A stretch of 64,000 bases of DNA from Microbacterium stercoris (GTDB taxonomy: Bacteria > Actinomycetota > Actinomycetes > Actinomycetales > Microbacteriaceae): assembly GCF_017592545.1 (NCBI RefSeq), contig NZ_JAGFOA010000002.1, forward strand, positions 62,001-126,000. Reading direction: 5' to 3'. The notes beneath the pieces are model-generated. The model was not told the DNA's origin. It did not search any database and was given only the letters and a program-made list of their open reading frames with translations. Below are positions 43,317 through 52,197 of the stretch, in pieces. The first letter of the stretch is position 1. Each line of letters begins with the position of its first letter. Made by a program: the position numbers and the translations under genes.

Positions 43317-44294
43317 ATGGCATTTGTTCTTCGCCGGCTCGGCTACTACCTGATCGCCTTCTGGGCGTCCCTGACGATCAATTTCCTGCTGCCTCGGCTC
43401 ATCCCTGGAGATCCCGTCGGGCGGATGTTGGGCCAGATGCAGGGGACGCTCACCGACGAGCAGGTCGCCCAGTTCCGGCACCTGTTCGGCCTGGACGACC
43501 GACCCATCGCACTGCAGTACGTCCAGTACATCGGCGACGTGTTCACGGGCAATCTCGGCCTATCCATCTCCCAGTTTCCGACCCCGGTCTCCCAAGTCAT
43601 CGGCGGGCAGCTCGGCTGGACTGTGCTTCTGGGCGGTACCGCGCTGCTCATCGCCGTCATTCTGGGGAACCTCCTCGGCATCTGGGCCGCCTGGCGCCGC
43701 GGAGGGGTGCTGGACAGTCTCTTCCCCCCGCTCCTGGTGTTCGTCGGATCGTTCCCTTACTTCTTCATTGCCATGATCGCGCTGTATCTTTTCGCGGTCC
43801 TGATGAAGTGGTTTCCGGTCGGCCAGGCATTCACGCTGGGCATGACGCCGTCGTTCAGCTTCTCTTTCATCGGCGATGTGCTGTGGCACCTGATCCTGCC
43901 AGCGGGAACGATCGTCGCTGTGTCGGTGGGCGGATGGATGCTCGGCATGCGCAACACGATGATCGCGACCTCCGCCGAGGACTACATCACGATGGCCCGC
44001 GCGAAGGGCCTCCGCGAGGGCCGCATCATGTACCGCTACGCGGCACGCAACGCCATGCTCCCGTCGGTGACCTCCTTCGGAATGTCTATCGGCTTCGTCG
44101 TCGGGGGCGCACTGCTGACAGAGGTCGTGTTCGCATACCCCGGCATCGGATACCAGCTGCTCAGAGCCGTGCAGGCGCTCGATTATCCGCTGATGCAGGG
44201 CATCTTCCTGACGCTGACGGCCGCCGTGCTCGTCGCCAACTTCCTGATCGACATCGTCTACGTGCGCCTCGACCCGCGCGTGCGAGTGAGGTGA
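43317..44294 (+). CDS. ABC transporter permease (DppB type)
   Basis: A 325-residue permease with about six helices. The typical DppB start is MAFVLRRLGYYLIAFWASL; LPRLIPGDPVGRML, the EAA-loop region EDYITMARAKGLREGRIMYR and ALLTEVVFAYPGIGYQLL follow. It forms half of the membrane channel for the substrate of the lipoprotein at 39051. AAGGAGGC precedes the ATG; the DppC-type gene starts 3 bp after its stop. Confidence 0.9.
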   Translation: MAFVLRRLGYYLIAFWASLTINFLLPRLIPGDPVGRMLGQMQGTLTDEQVAQFRHLFGLDDRPIALQYVQYIGDVFTGNLGLSISQFPTPVSQVIGGQLGWTVLLGGTALLIAVILGNLLGIWAAWRRGGVLDSLFPPLLVFVGSFPYFFIAMIALYLFAVLMKWFPVGQAFTLGMTPSFSFSFIGDVLWHLILPAGTIVAVSVGGWMLGMRNTMIATSAEDYITMARAKGLREGRIMYRYAARNAMLPSVTSFGMSIGFVVGGALLTEVVFAYPGIGYQLLRAVQALDYPLMQGIFLTLTAAVLVANFLIDIVYVRLDPRVRVR

Positions 44295-44297
44295 CCC

Positions 44298-45239
44298 ATG
44301 TCCCTGCAGAACTCTGGATCCAGCATCGTCTCCGTTGAGACGATGTCGCGACCTGGCGTGCCCGTGCGCACTCCGGTCTTCCGCGATCATCTTCTCGGGC
44401 GGTTGCTGCGCGACAAGCGAGCCGTGGTGGGCATCGCGATCCTGCTCATCTTCATCATCATCGCCCTGATCGCCCCGCTGCTTGCCCCGGGCAACCCGCG
44501 AGCTGCGGTGGCGGACGGCTCCGAAGCGCCATCGTGGGCCCACCTGCTCGGAACCACTCAGAAGGGCGAGGACGTGCTGTCCCTGCTGATATGGGGATCG
44601 CGCAGCTCGCTCGGGATCGGCTTCACCGTCGGTGCTCTCGCGACCATCGTCGGACTGCTGATCGGACTCGCCTCCGCGTTCTTCGGACGCGTGGCGGACG
44701 ATCTGCTCTCGGTGGTGACCAACATCTTCCTGCTGATCCCTGGACTGCCGCTGCTGATCATCCTCGCCGCGTTCCTCCCGGCTGGCCCGGGCACGATCGT
44801 GCTCGTCTTGGTCGCCACGGGCTGGGCCGGATCGGCGCGCGTCATTCGTTCGCAGGCGCTGTCGCTACGCGGCAAGGACTACGTCGACGCCGCGGTTGTC
44901 ACAGGTGAGCGGTCGCTGACCATCATGCTCCGGGAGATGCTGCCCAACATGGCGTCCATCGTGATGAGCACGTTCCTCGCCTGCGTGATCTTCGGCATCG
45001 GTGCCCAGGCGGGGTTGGAGTTCCTCGGCCTGGGCGACGTGTCGGCCATCAGCTGGGGTACCAACCTCTACTGGTCGAGCATCGAAGGATCGATGATCCG
45101 TGGCACGTGGTGGACGTTCCTGCCATCGGGTGTCGCGATCGCGCTGGTCGCATTCGCGCTCGCGCTGATCAACTACGCCGTCGATGAGATCACCAACCCG
45201 CGCCTGGTCTCCCGGATGAAGAAGGGCCGAAAGAAGTGA
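44298..45239 (+). CDS. ABC transporter permease (DppC type)
   Basis: A 313-residue permease: N-terminal LLGRLLRDKRAVVGIAILLI, LLGTTQKGEDVLSLLIWGSR, EAA loop GKDYVDAAVVTGERSLTIML and the family end LINYAVDEITNPRL. It is the second channel subunit. Its stop overlaps the ATPase gene start (GTGA). Confidence 0.9.
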   Translation: MSLQNSGSSIVSVETMSRPGVPVRTPVFRDHLLGRLLRDKRAVVGIAILLIFIIIALIAPLLAPGNPRAAVADGSEAPSWAHLLGTTQKGEDVLSLLIWGSRSSLGIGFTVGALATIVGLLIGLASAFFGRVADDLLSVVTNIFLLIPGLPLLIILAAFLPAGPGTIVLVLVATGWAGSARVIRSQALSLRGKDYVDAAVVTGERSLTIMLREMLPNMASIVMSTFLACVIFGIGAQAGLEFLGLGDVSAISWGTNLYWSSIEGSMIRGTWWTFLPSGVAIALVAFALALINYAVDEITNPRLVSRMKKGRKK

Positions 45240-47050
45240 ACACGAATACGGTCGGTCAGCACGCTGCGTCAGCAGGCGGCCTCGCAGAGCGCAAGGTCGT
45301 CTTGGAGGTTGAAGGCCTCACGATCGCTTACGAGACGGCAGGCGAACCGGTGATCGCGGTCGACAACGTTTCCTTCACCATCCGCGAGGGGGAGACCTTC
45401 GGGCTCGCCGGCGAATCCGGCAGCGGAAAGAGCACCATCGCCAACGCGATCCTGCAGCTCCTCGGTGGCAACGGCCGTATCGTCGGTGGCGCGATCCGCT
45501 GTGGCGACAAGGACGTCAGCGCTCTCACCGGAGAGCAGCTGCGGATGTTCCGTTGGAACGACGTGTCGATGGTGTTCCAGAGCGCGATGAACTCCCTCAA
45601 CCCTGTGATGACGATCGGCGACCAGATCGTGGACGTCATCACGACCCACCGCGATCTCAACCGCGCCGAGGCGCGAACGCGAGCCCGCGAGCTCCTCGAG
45701 CTCGTCGGCATCGATCCCGACCGCATCTCCTCCTACCCGCATCAACTCTCAGGCGGCATGCGCCAGCGAGCCGTGATCGCGATCGCTCTCGCGCTTGAGC
45801 CGTCCCTGCTGATCATGGACGAGCCCACCACCGCTCTCGACGTGGTCGTGCAGCAGGAGATCATCCACCAGATCAAGGAACTGCAGGCTCGGCTCGGATT
45901 CGCCATCCTCTTCATTACCCACGACCTGTCGCTGATGGTGGAGATCACCCAGCGCCTCGGAATCATGCGGGACGGGAAGCTCCTGGAGATCGGAGACTCC
46001 AAGAAGATCTACACCGACCCACAACACGAGTACACGCGACGGCTGATCGAGGCTTTTCCGCCGATCCGCTCCGTAGACGAGACCGCTGAGCCAGCCGCGG
46101 AGGCACAGACCTTCGGCGAGCCGGTGATCGTGCTCGAGGACCTGGTGAAGGTATTTCACCAGGGCACGCTGTTCTCTCGGAAGACGAACACCGCAGTTGA
46201 TCGCGTGTCACTGACCCTCCATGGGGGCGAGATCATGGCGCTGGTCGGGGAGTCCGGCAGCGGTAAGAGCACCATCGCGCGGATGCTCGCCCGGCTGGAG
46301 ACCCCGACCTCCGGACGGATCAGCGTCGACGGCCTCGACGTGCTCCGAGAAGAGCGTCGTCGAGCGTCGCGCCGCTACCGCGGGATGGTGCAGATGGTGT
46401 TCCAGGACCCCTTTGGTTCGCTGAACCCGACCAAGCGGATCCGCCACTTCCTGGAGCGGCCCCTCGCCCTGTATCGGCCGGAGCTGTCGGCCGCCCACAG
46501 ACGCGACACCGCACGCGAACTGATGGAGTCGGTCGAACTGAGCCCGGCGCTGCTCGAGCGGTACCCTCATGAGCTCTCCGGCGGACAACGGCAGCGAGTC
46601 GCTGTCGCTCGTGCGCTCGCGGTGAACCCGAAGGTGATCCTCGCCGACGAGCCGACCTCGATGCTGGACGTGTCCGTCCGGATGGGTGTGCTGCTGCTCC
46701 TGAAGCGGCTTCGTGATGAGCGAGGCATTTCGATCCTCTACATCACCCACGACCTTGCTTCTGCACGGTTCGTCGCCGACACGACAGTCGTCATGCTCCG
46801 CGGCGCGCTCGTCGAAGGTGGCCCGAGCGCGCAGGTCATGGATCACCCACAGCACCCCTATACGCAGCTGCTGCTGTCCGCCGCACCCGACCCTTCCCGC
46901 GCGATTCCGTTCGACAGAGTCGAGCGCGCGCAGGCCCGCGCGGAGATCGCGCAGATCGTTGAGCGACGCGAAACACAGCAGCAACGGGAGCCGCGCCGTT
47001 TCCTCACGGGACGTCACTGGATCAGCCCGGACGGACTGCCCGTGCCCTGA
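45236..47050 (+). CDS. Fused ABC transporter ATPase (DppD-DppF type)
   Basis: A 604-residue protein with two complete ABC domains in one chain. Domain 1 (about 20-270) has Walker A GESGSGKST, signature LSGGMRQRAVIA and Walker B LLIMDEPTTALD; domain 2 (about 300-560) has Walker A GESGSGKST, signature LSGGQRQRVAVA and Walker B VILADEPTSMLD. Each ends in the oligopeptide-type tail (HEYTRRLIEAFPP; HPYTQLLLSAAPDP). It powers both permeases, replacing the usual separate D and F subunits. The start is GTG at 45236, overlapping the DppC-type stop. Confidence 0.92.
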   Translation: MNTNTVGQHAASAGGLAERKVVLEVEGLTIAYETAGEPVIAVDNVSFTIREGETFGLAGESGSGKSTIANAILQLLGGNGRIVGGAIRCGDKDVSALTGEQLRMFRWNDVSMVFQSAMNSLNPVMTIGDQIVDVITTHRDLNRAEARTRARELLELVGIDPDRISSYPHQLSGGMRQRAVIAIALALEPSLLIMDEPTTALDVVVQQEIIHQIKELQARLGFAILFITHDLSLMVEITQRLGIMRDGKLLEIGDSKKIYTDPQHEYTRRLIEAFPPIRSVDETAEPAAEAQTFGEPVIVLEDLVKVFHQGTLFSRKTNTAVDRVSLTLHGGEIMALVGESGSGKSTIARMLARLETPTSGRISVDGLDVLREERRRASRRYRGMVQMVFQDPFGSLNPTKRIRHFLERPLALYRPELSAAHRRDTARELMESVELSPALLERYPHELSGGQRQRVAVARALAVNPKVILADEPTSMLDVSVRMGVLLLLKRLRDERGISILYITHDLASARFVADTTVVMLRGALVEGGPSAQVMDHPQHPYTQLLLSAAPDPSRAIPFDRVERAQARAEIAQIVERRETQQQREPRRFLTGRHWISPDGLPVP

Positions 47051-47115
47051 AGCCGCAGCCAAGCCCCACCTCGTTTGACCGACATGCCGCGTCCGCGGCA
47101 AACCTGGAGCACCTC

Positions 47116-48543
47116 GTGACCACGAACACGACCCCCGCCGATCTCGCGCGGGTGGCCGCACGGCCGAAGATCCACTTCGCCCCGCAACGGAACTGGATGA
47201 ACGACCCGAACGGGCTGATCTTCCACGATGGCGTCTACCACCTGTTCTTCCAGCACAACCCGGAAGGCACCGCGTGGGGCAATATGAGCTGGGGGCACGC
47301 GACCAGCACCGATCTCATTGACTGGACCGAGCACGCGGTCGCGCTGCGGTACGACAGCGACGCGCAGATCTTCTCCGGCTCGATCGTCTCCGATGACACC
47401 AACACTTCCGGCCTCGGCACGGACGGACGCGGCCCCCTCGTCGCGCTCTACACCGCAGCCTCTGAAGGGGGGCAGGCGCAAGCGGTGGCGTGGAGCGACG
47501 ACGGGGGGACCACATGGACGAAGTACGGAGTGGTGCTCGACCGGGGTACGAGCGATTTCCGCGACCCCAAGGTCTTCCGATACGAAAACCACTGGGTGAT
47601 GGTCACGGTGGAAGCCGCTGACCGTCAGATCCACCTATACCGATCTGACGATCTGCTCAGGTGGGAACATCTCTCCGCCTTCGGCCCTCAGGGGCCAACT
47701 GAAGGCATCTGGGAGTGCCCGGATCTGTTCCCCATCGGCGACGACTGGGTGATGGCTCTATCGGTCAATCCCGGCCATCCGGCCGGAGGATCCGGGATGC
47801 TTTACTTCGTCGGTCATTTCGACGGGACAAGTTTTGCCGCGCAGCGATGGGACTGGCTGGATCACGGCCCGGACTACTACGCCGGCGTCACTTTCAGCGG
47901 CCTCGACGAGCGCGTCATGATCGGTTGGCTCAACAACTGGATCTACGCCCACGATCTGCCCGACGCGCCGTGGCAAGGAAGCATGGCTCTACCGCGCGCC
48001 CTCACCCTCCGCGATGGACGTCTCATCCAGACGCCCGCGATCGTGCCGACCGAAGCCAGCCGCCAGGTCGCGCGAGATGTCGCACTCGGGGCGGAGGAGT
48101 GGGTGTTGCCAGCCGACGCACTCCAGACAGCAGTCCGCCTGCAGATGACGATCGCCTCCACCGCCGCAACGGTTGCTCTGACTCTGGAGAGCGTTGAGGA
48201 GGATCAGGCTGCGCCCTCAGTCCACCTCACGTATTCCGAGGGGGAGCTGCTGCTCGAACGTGCGTCGGACGCTTTCATCGACAACGAGCTCTTCCCTGTC
48301 ACTGCCAGCGTCCTTGTCCCGGAGGAGCATCGAGACGCCCTCGATCTTGACATCTGGATTGACGCGGGCTCGGTGGAGATCTTCGCCGCCGCAGGTTCCC
48401 TCACCCTCAGCGTCCTCACACTCGCCGACTACCGGCGGCGGCGTCTCGCCATCTGCGCGCGAGGCGGAGAGGCTCTCATGACGGAGGTACGTGTTACCGA
48501 ACTCCGTTCTTCGGCGCACGACCAAAGCGAGAACCGTGACTGA
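47116..48543 (+). CDS. GH32 beta-fructosidase, cytosolic
   Basis: A 475-residue canonical GH32 enzyme: nucleophile D30 in NWMNDPNG, stabiliser D150 in FRDPK, acid/base E200 in WECPDLF, and C-terminal beta-sandwich with LDIWIDAGSVEIFAA. No signal peptide. It resembles sucrose/sucrose-6-phosphate hydrolases and exo-fructosidases; in this operon the likely substrate is a beta-linked difructose (inulobiose, levanbiose) or sucrose. The GTG at 47116 has CTGGAGCACC before it. Overlaps the kinase gene by 8 bp. Confidence 0.92.
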   Translation: MTTNTTPADLARVAARPKIHFAPQRNWMNDPNGLIFHDGVYHLFFQHNPEGTAWGNMSWGHATSTDLIDWTEHAVALRYDSDAQIFSGSIVSDDTNTSGLGTDGRGPLVALYTAASEGGQAQAVAWSDDGGTTWTKYGVVLDRGTSDFRDPKVFRYENHWVMVTVEAADRQIHLYRSDDLLRWEHLSAFGPQGPTEGIWECPDLFPIGDDWVMALSVNPGHPAGGSGMLYFVGHFDGTSFAAQRWDWLDHGPDYYAGVTFSGLDERVMIGWLNNWIYAHDLPDAPWQGSMALPRALTLRDGRLIQTPAIVPTEASRQVARDVALGAEEWVLPADALQTAVRLQMTIASTAATVALTLESVEEDQAAPSVHLTYSEGELLLERASDAFIDNELFPVTASVLVPEEHRDALDLDIWIDAGSVEIFAAAGSLTLSVLTLADYRRRRLAICARGGEALMTEVRVTELRSSAHDQSENRD

Positions 48544-49444
48544 GGCCTGTGTTCTCGTCATCGGCGAAGCGCTCGTCGACATCGTCGTCTCAGCCGAGGG
48601 ACGCACTGAGCACCCCGGTGGGAGTCCTGCCAACGTCGCCCTCGGGCTGGGGCGGCGAGGGCGGGATGTCGCACTGCTCACACGGCTCGGTCGAGACCCG
48701 CACGCCAGCCGCATCGTCCGGCACCTGGAGCGCTCCGGAGTCACGGTGCTCGCGGAGTCCTTCACTAGCGCACCCACCTCCACCGCCCTTGCCACGCTTC
48801 ATGGTGACGGGTCTGCGAGGTACGAATTCGACATCGAGTGGGACCTTCCTCCCGTTCCGCCACACGTAGAGCCCGCCCTGCTACACACCGGTTCCCTCGG
48901 CGCCTTTCTCGAGCCCGGTGCATCGAAGCTGCTGCGATACCTGGAAGAAACTCCGGCGGCAGCGATTAGTTTCGATCCGAACATTCGCCCGGACCTCATC
49001 CGCGACCACAGCGCAGCTGTGGAGCAGTTCGAAGCGATAGCTGAACGATCCACGATCGTGAAACTGAGCGATGAAGACGCCGGGTGGCTCTATCCAGACC
49101 TGTCCATTCGTGAAGCCCTTGGACGGATCCGTGCGATCGGACCGCGGCTGGTAGCCGCCACGCTCGGCGCCGATGGCGCGCTCCTCCGCAGCGCGTCTGA
49201 GAGCGTCGACGTTCCCGGAGTCCTGACCCCGATCGCGGACACGATCGGCGCAGGCGACACCTTCATGACCTCACTGATCGACGACTACCTCACGTATCAG
49301 GGTGAGCTCGATACCGAACGCCTCTCGCTACTGGGGGTACGCGCAGCCACCGCGGCGGCGATCACCGTGTCGCGGCCGGGAGCGGATCTTCCGTGGGCGC
49401 GCGAACTTGGCGGAACCCATTCGGCGGCCTCCCACGGCGAGTGA
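48536..49444 (+). CDS. PfkB-family fructokinase
   Basis: A 302-residue ribokinase-family sugar kinase: IGEALVDIVVS, signature 1 PGGSPANVALGLGRRG, and signature 2 DTIGAGDTFMTSLIDDY with the catalytic Asp in GAGD. GEALVDIV and the operon position fit fructokinase (fructose to fructose-6-phosphate). The GTG at 48536 overlaps the GH32 stop by 8 bp and begins the conserved fold; earlier starts would add only out-of-family residues. Confidence 0.9.
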   Translation: MTEACVLVIGEALVDIVVSAEGRTEHPGGSPANVALGLGRRGRDVALLTRLGRDPHASRIVRHLERSGVTVLAESFTSAPTSTALATLHGDGSARYEFDIEWDLPPVPPHVEPALLHTGSLGAFLEPGASKLLRYLEETPAAAISFDPNIRPDLIRDHSAAVEQFEAIAERSTIVKLSDEDAGWLYPDLSIREALGRIRAIGPRLVAATLGADGALLRSASESVDVPGVLTPIADTIGAGDTFMTSLIDDYLTYQGELDTERLSLLGVRAATAAAITVSRPGADLPWARELGGTHSAASHGE

Positions 49445-49518
49445 GGCGCCGACCAGCTCCAACCGATCGGATCTATTCCTAAACGCGGCACTGAAGCCGC
49501 CAGAACAGAAGGTGATTC

Positions 49519-51096
49519 ATGGACGACACCCCCGCAGTCTCGCGCCGAGCCCTCATCACGGGAGCCGGCGTAGCCGTAGCCGGCGGATCTCTTCTTCTCG
49601 CCGCGTCGGGCGCCCAGGCCGCCCCACTGAGTGGATCTCACCACCCGACGAACAATCCGACCTCGAAAGGACGGCGCGGAATGCGACCCGCCTACCATTT
49701 CAGTGTTCCCGACAATTGGAAGAACGATCCCCAGCGTCCCGTCTACCTCGACGGGGAGTACCACTACTACTACCTCTACAACGCCGATTACCTCAGCGGC
49801 GGTGCGGGCACGTCATGGCGACGAGCGACGACTCGTGATCACGTCACGTTCCGAGACCGCGGCGTCGCCATCCCTAAATTCAGCAACGCCAACGGCGACT
49901 GCTGGTCGGGGTGTCTGGTCGTCGACGAGAAGAACACAGCCGGATACGGCGAGAACGCCGTGATCGCCCTGGTCACCCAGGCGCGAGGCGGTCGCCAGGC
50001 GCAGTACCTGTGGTACTCCACCGATCGCGGACAGAGTTTCCGCGCAGGCGGCGATGCGCCCGTCCTGCCGAACCCCGGTGTGACCGATTTCCGCGACCCC
50101 AAGGTCATCTGGGATCACGATCGCAGTCGATGGTTCATGGTCAACGCGGAAGGGCACAAGCTCGGGTTCTATACCTCCGCGGATCTGAAGTCCTGGCAGC
50201 GGGTCGGTGAGTTCGAGCGCACGGATCTCGGGGTGCTCGAGTGCCCCGACATCTTCCGGATGAGTGCGGACGACGGCACACAGCACTGGGTGCTCGCCAC
50301 CAGCGCGAACGGCAAGAGCCGAGGGCTCCCCGCGACCTACGCCTACTGGACAGGCAGCTTCGACGGGTCGTCGTTCACTCCCGCTCGCCCCGATCCGGAA
50401 TGGCTCGACTACGGCTTCGACTTCTACGGGGCGGTCACCTATCCCCACCATGACGCATCCGGAGCCGAAGTCGACAACCTTCGCCATGCGATCGGATGGG
50501 CGAACTTCTGGGATTACCCGCACAACACCCCCACGCTCGTCACGGACGGGTACAACGGCGACGACATGATCGTGCGGGACATCCGACTCAAGCGCGGAGA
50601 CGGGGTGTATTACCTGGCATCGGCCCCGACCGCTGCGCTCGACGAATACGCACGGAAGACCGAGCAGCTGGGTGACGTGGAACTGACGGGCACACGCGAT
50701 CTGGACGTGCGGTCCCAGACGTTCGACCTGACGTGCGAACTGGTCTGGGACCCCGCCTCGTCTCCGACCAACATCGGCCTCGAGATCTGCCGAGCGCCGG
50801 GTGGCGGGCGTCACGTGGCCGCCGGACTGTTCCTCGGCGGCCCCTTCACCTACGTCAACCGCCGCCCCACGATCAACCCGATGGGCGGGGAGAGCCAGAC
50901 GCCGGTGGACCCCTCTGCCGGACGGCTCGCGATTCGAATTCTCGTGGATCGCACCAGCGTCGAGATGTTCGTCGGAGACGGGCGAGTGGTTCATTCGCAC
51001 CGGGTGTTCCCTCTTGAGAGCGATAACCGTGTCCGCCTCTACTCCCACGACGGCACCACGACATTCCGTAACCTCACCATTCGCTACCTCGGGTAG
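49519..51096 (+). CDS. Tat-exported GH32, levan fructotransferase-like
   Basis: A 525-residue secreted enzyme. A Tat signal peptide (SRRALITGAG, R9-R10; hydrophobic core to about 30; AQA-AP cleavage near 34) is followed by a GH32 propeller. Nucleophile D70 lies in NWKNDPQRPV, stabiliser D193 in FRDPK, acid/base E241 in LECPDIF; a beta-sandwich with ILVDRTSVEMFVGDG ends the protein. The DPQRPV variant, instead of DPNG, recalls levan fructotransferases of Arthrobacter/Microbacterium, which turn levan into the cyclic dimer DFA IV; from memory, not from a search. It may equally be a levanase. Start after AGAAGGTGATTC. Confidence 0.82.
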   Translation: MDDTPAVSRRALITGAGVAVAGGSLLLAASGAQAAPLSGSHHPTNNPTSKGRRGMRPAYHFSVPDNWKNDPQRPVYLDGEYHYYYLYNADYLSGGAGTSWRRATTRDHVTFRDRGVAIPKFSNANGDCWSGCLVVDEKNTAGYGENAVIALVTQARGGRQAQYLWYSTDRGQSFRAGGDAPVLPNPGVTDFRDPKVIWDHDRSRWFMVNAEGHKLGFYTSADLKSWQRVGEFERTDLGVLECPDIFRMSADDGTQHWVLATSANGKSRGLPATYAYWTGSFDGSSFTPARPDPEWLDYGFDFYGAVTYPHHDASGAEVDNLRHAIGWANFWDYPHNTPTLVTDGYNGDDMIVRDIRLKRGDGVYYLASAPTAALDEYARKTEQLGDVELTGTRDLDVRSQTFDLTCELVWDPASSPTNIGLEICRAPGGGRHVAAGLFLGGPFTYVNRRPTINPMGGESQTPVDPSAGRLAIRILVDRTSVEMFVGDGRVVHSHRVFPLESDNRVRLYSHDGTTTFRNLTIRYLG

Positions 51097-51351
51097 CTGA
51101 CGTCGCCATCCCGCCCTCGCGACGAGGTCGAACCCGCGTCGCGAGGCTCCTGGCGCCTTGTAGGCGTCACGTCCTTCGATGGTGATTGGCTTAGGCCGCC
51201 CACCATCGGGACGTTGGATCGTCCGCGGATGGACCTCAGCTTGTCGCGGACCCACCGCGCGGCTTTCCAGAGGCCGACGACGGCCGGGGGCACGCTGAAT
51301 CGGCGTGGTGTCTTAGTTCCGTGTGATATCTCAACAAGCGAGAACTGACAG
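51097..51351. other. Intergenic end of the fructan island
   Basis: 255 bp between the secreted GH32 and tRNA-Gly. It includes a hairpin-like CCCTCGCGACGAGG region near 51114 and no recognisable gene, integrase fragment or terminator with T-tract. An open frame on the minus strand reads through the tRNA and is not credible. Confidence 0.5.
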
Positions 51352-51425
51352 TGGAGGGGCTGACGGGAATCGAACCCGCGCTGTCTGCTTGGGAAGCAGA
51401 AGTTCTGCCATTGAACTACAGCCCC
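51352..51425 (-). tRNA. tRNA-Gly (CCC)
   Basis: Cloverleaf on the minus strand: acceptor GGGGCTG/CAGCCCC, anticodon stem TCTGC/GCAGA with loop TTCCCAA (anticodon CCC), T-arm GCGGGTTCGATTCCCGT, discriminator T and an encoded CCA at 51354-51352. A TAGGCT box (51456-51451) lies upstream. Its 3' end faces the fructan island. Confidence 0.95.
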
Positions 51426-51460
51426 GTACGCGCCGGAGCGCGTGATGGCCAGCCTAACAG

Positions 51461-51503
51461 CACGGATCCGCACCGCCGCGCGATCGCGGGGTGCGGATCC
51501 GTG
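51461..51503 (-). terminator. Hairpin terminator after the 51645-52052 gene
   Basis: Perfect 14-bp stem CACGGATCCGCACC / GGTGCGGATCCGTG with an inner CCGCG/CGCGG. It sits between the helical protein gene and the tRNA-Gly promoter, both on the minus strand. No clear T-tract. Confidence 0.6.
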
Positions 51504-51644
51504 TCCGGCCGGTGAGGGCACATCGTCGGCGCGAGAGCACATCTCGGAGGACGCGCGCTCGCGAGCCGGATGCGCCCTCGGCGCGGGGCGTGTGCCCTCG
51601 GCGCGGGGCGCGGCCCAGGCGCGTGCCCAGGCCCGCGCGGGGCC

Positions 51645-52052
51645 TCAGCGGCGCCCGCCGCCCGTCAGCGCGCGCGTGATGCGGTTGAGCACCAGGAGCG
51701 CACCGACGGCGATCCCCGCGGTGACCCACGGCTTGCGCTTGGCGAAGGACTTGGCCTCGGTGAGCATCGACTCGGGGTCGCGGCCGGCCACCCACTCGGA
51801 CGCGTGCGTGAGGCCCTCCGACACCTTCTCGGCGACGTCTCCCACCACACCGTCGGTGTCGGACAGCGCCGCGACCTTGTCTCCCGCCGCCCGCAGCCCG
51901 TCGGCGACGGCGTGCTGAGCGCCTCCGGCCTTGCCCTTGAGGTCGTTCTCGGCCTGCGTCGCGGCCTCGGCCGCGCGCTCCTTGGCGTTGTCGATCGCCT
52001 CCGTTGCGGCGTCCTTCGTCTCCGTGACCGGCTGGGTCTGATCCTGCGACAT
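51645..52052 (-). CDS. Helical stress-type protein with C-terminal membrane segment
   Basis: 135 residues. Ala/Glu/Lys/Asp-rich amphipathic helices cover 10-95 (DAATEAIDNAKERAAEAATQ), followed by KPWVTAGIAVGALLVLNRIT, one membrane helix near the C-terminus, and a basic end. It resembles DUF3618/YtxH-like proteins; function unknown. I chose the ATG at 52052 because GAGAGGAG sits 6 nt before it, while the ATG at 52058 directly touches that site. Confidence 0.7.
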   Translation of the reverse strand: MSQDQTQPVTETKDAATEAIDNAKERAAEAATQAENDLKGKAGGAQHAVADGLRAAGDKVAALSDTDGVVGDVAEKVSEGLTHASEWVAGRDPESMLTEAKSFAKRKPWVTAGIAVGALLVLNRITRALTGGGRR

Positions 52053-52197
52053 GCGCATCTCCTCTCGACGTGGCTCGATACGTGGCTCGTCTCCGATGCA
52101 ACACCGACGGTGGGCTGCGCGCCTCCCGCTTGACGGGAGCACATGCGTTGTGGCAAGGCCGCCGCGAAGGCGGCCGGAGGCACTCTAGGCTTGACCC

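Noticed and set aside
51084..51542. Minus-strand open frame across tRNA-Gly
   Set aside because: It reads through the tRNA cloverleaf and has no start signal or recognisable family.
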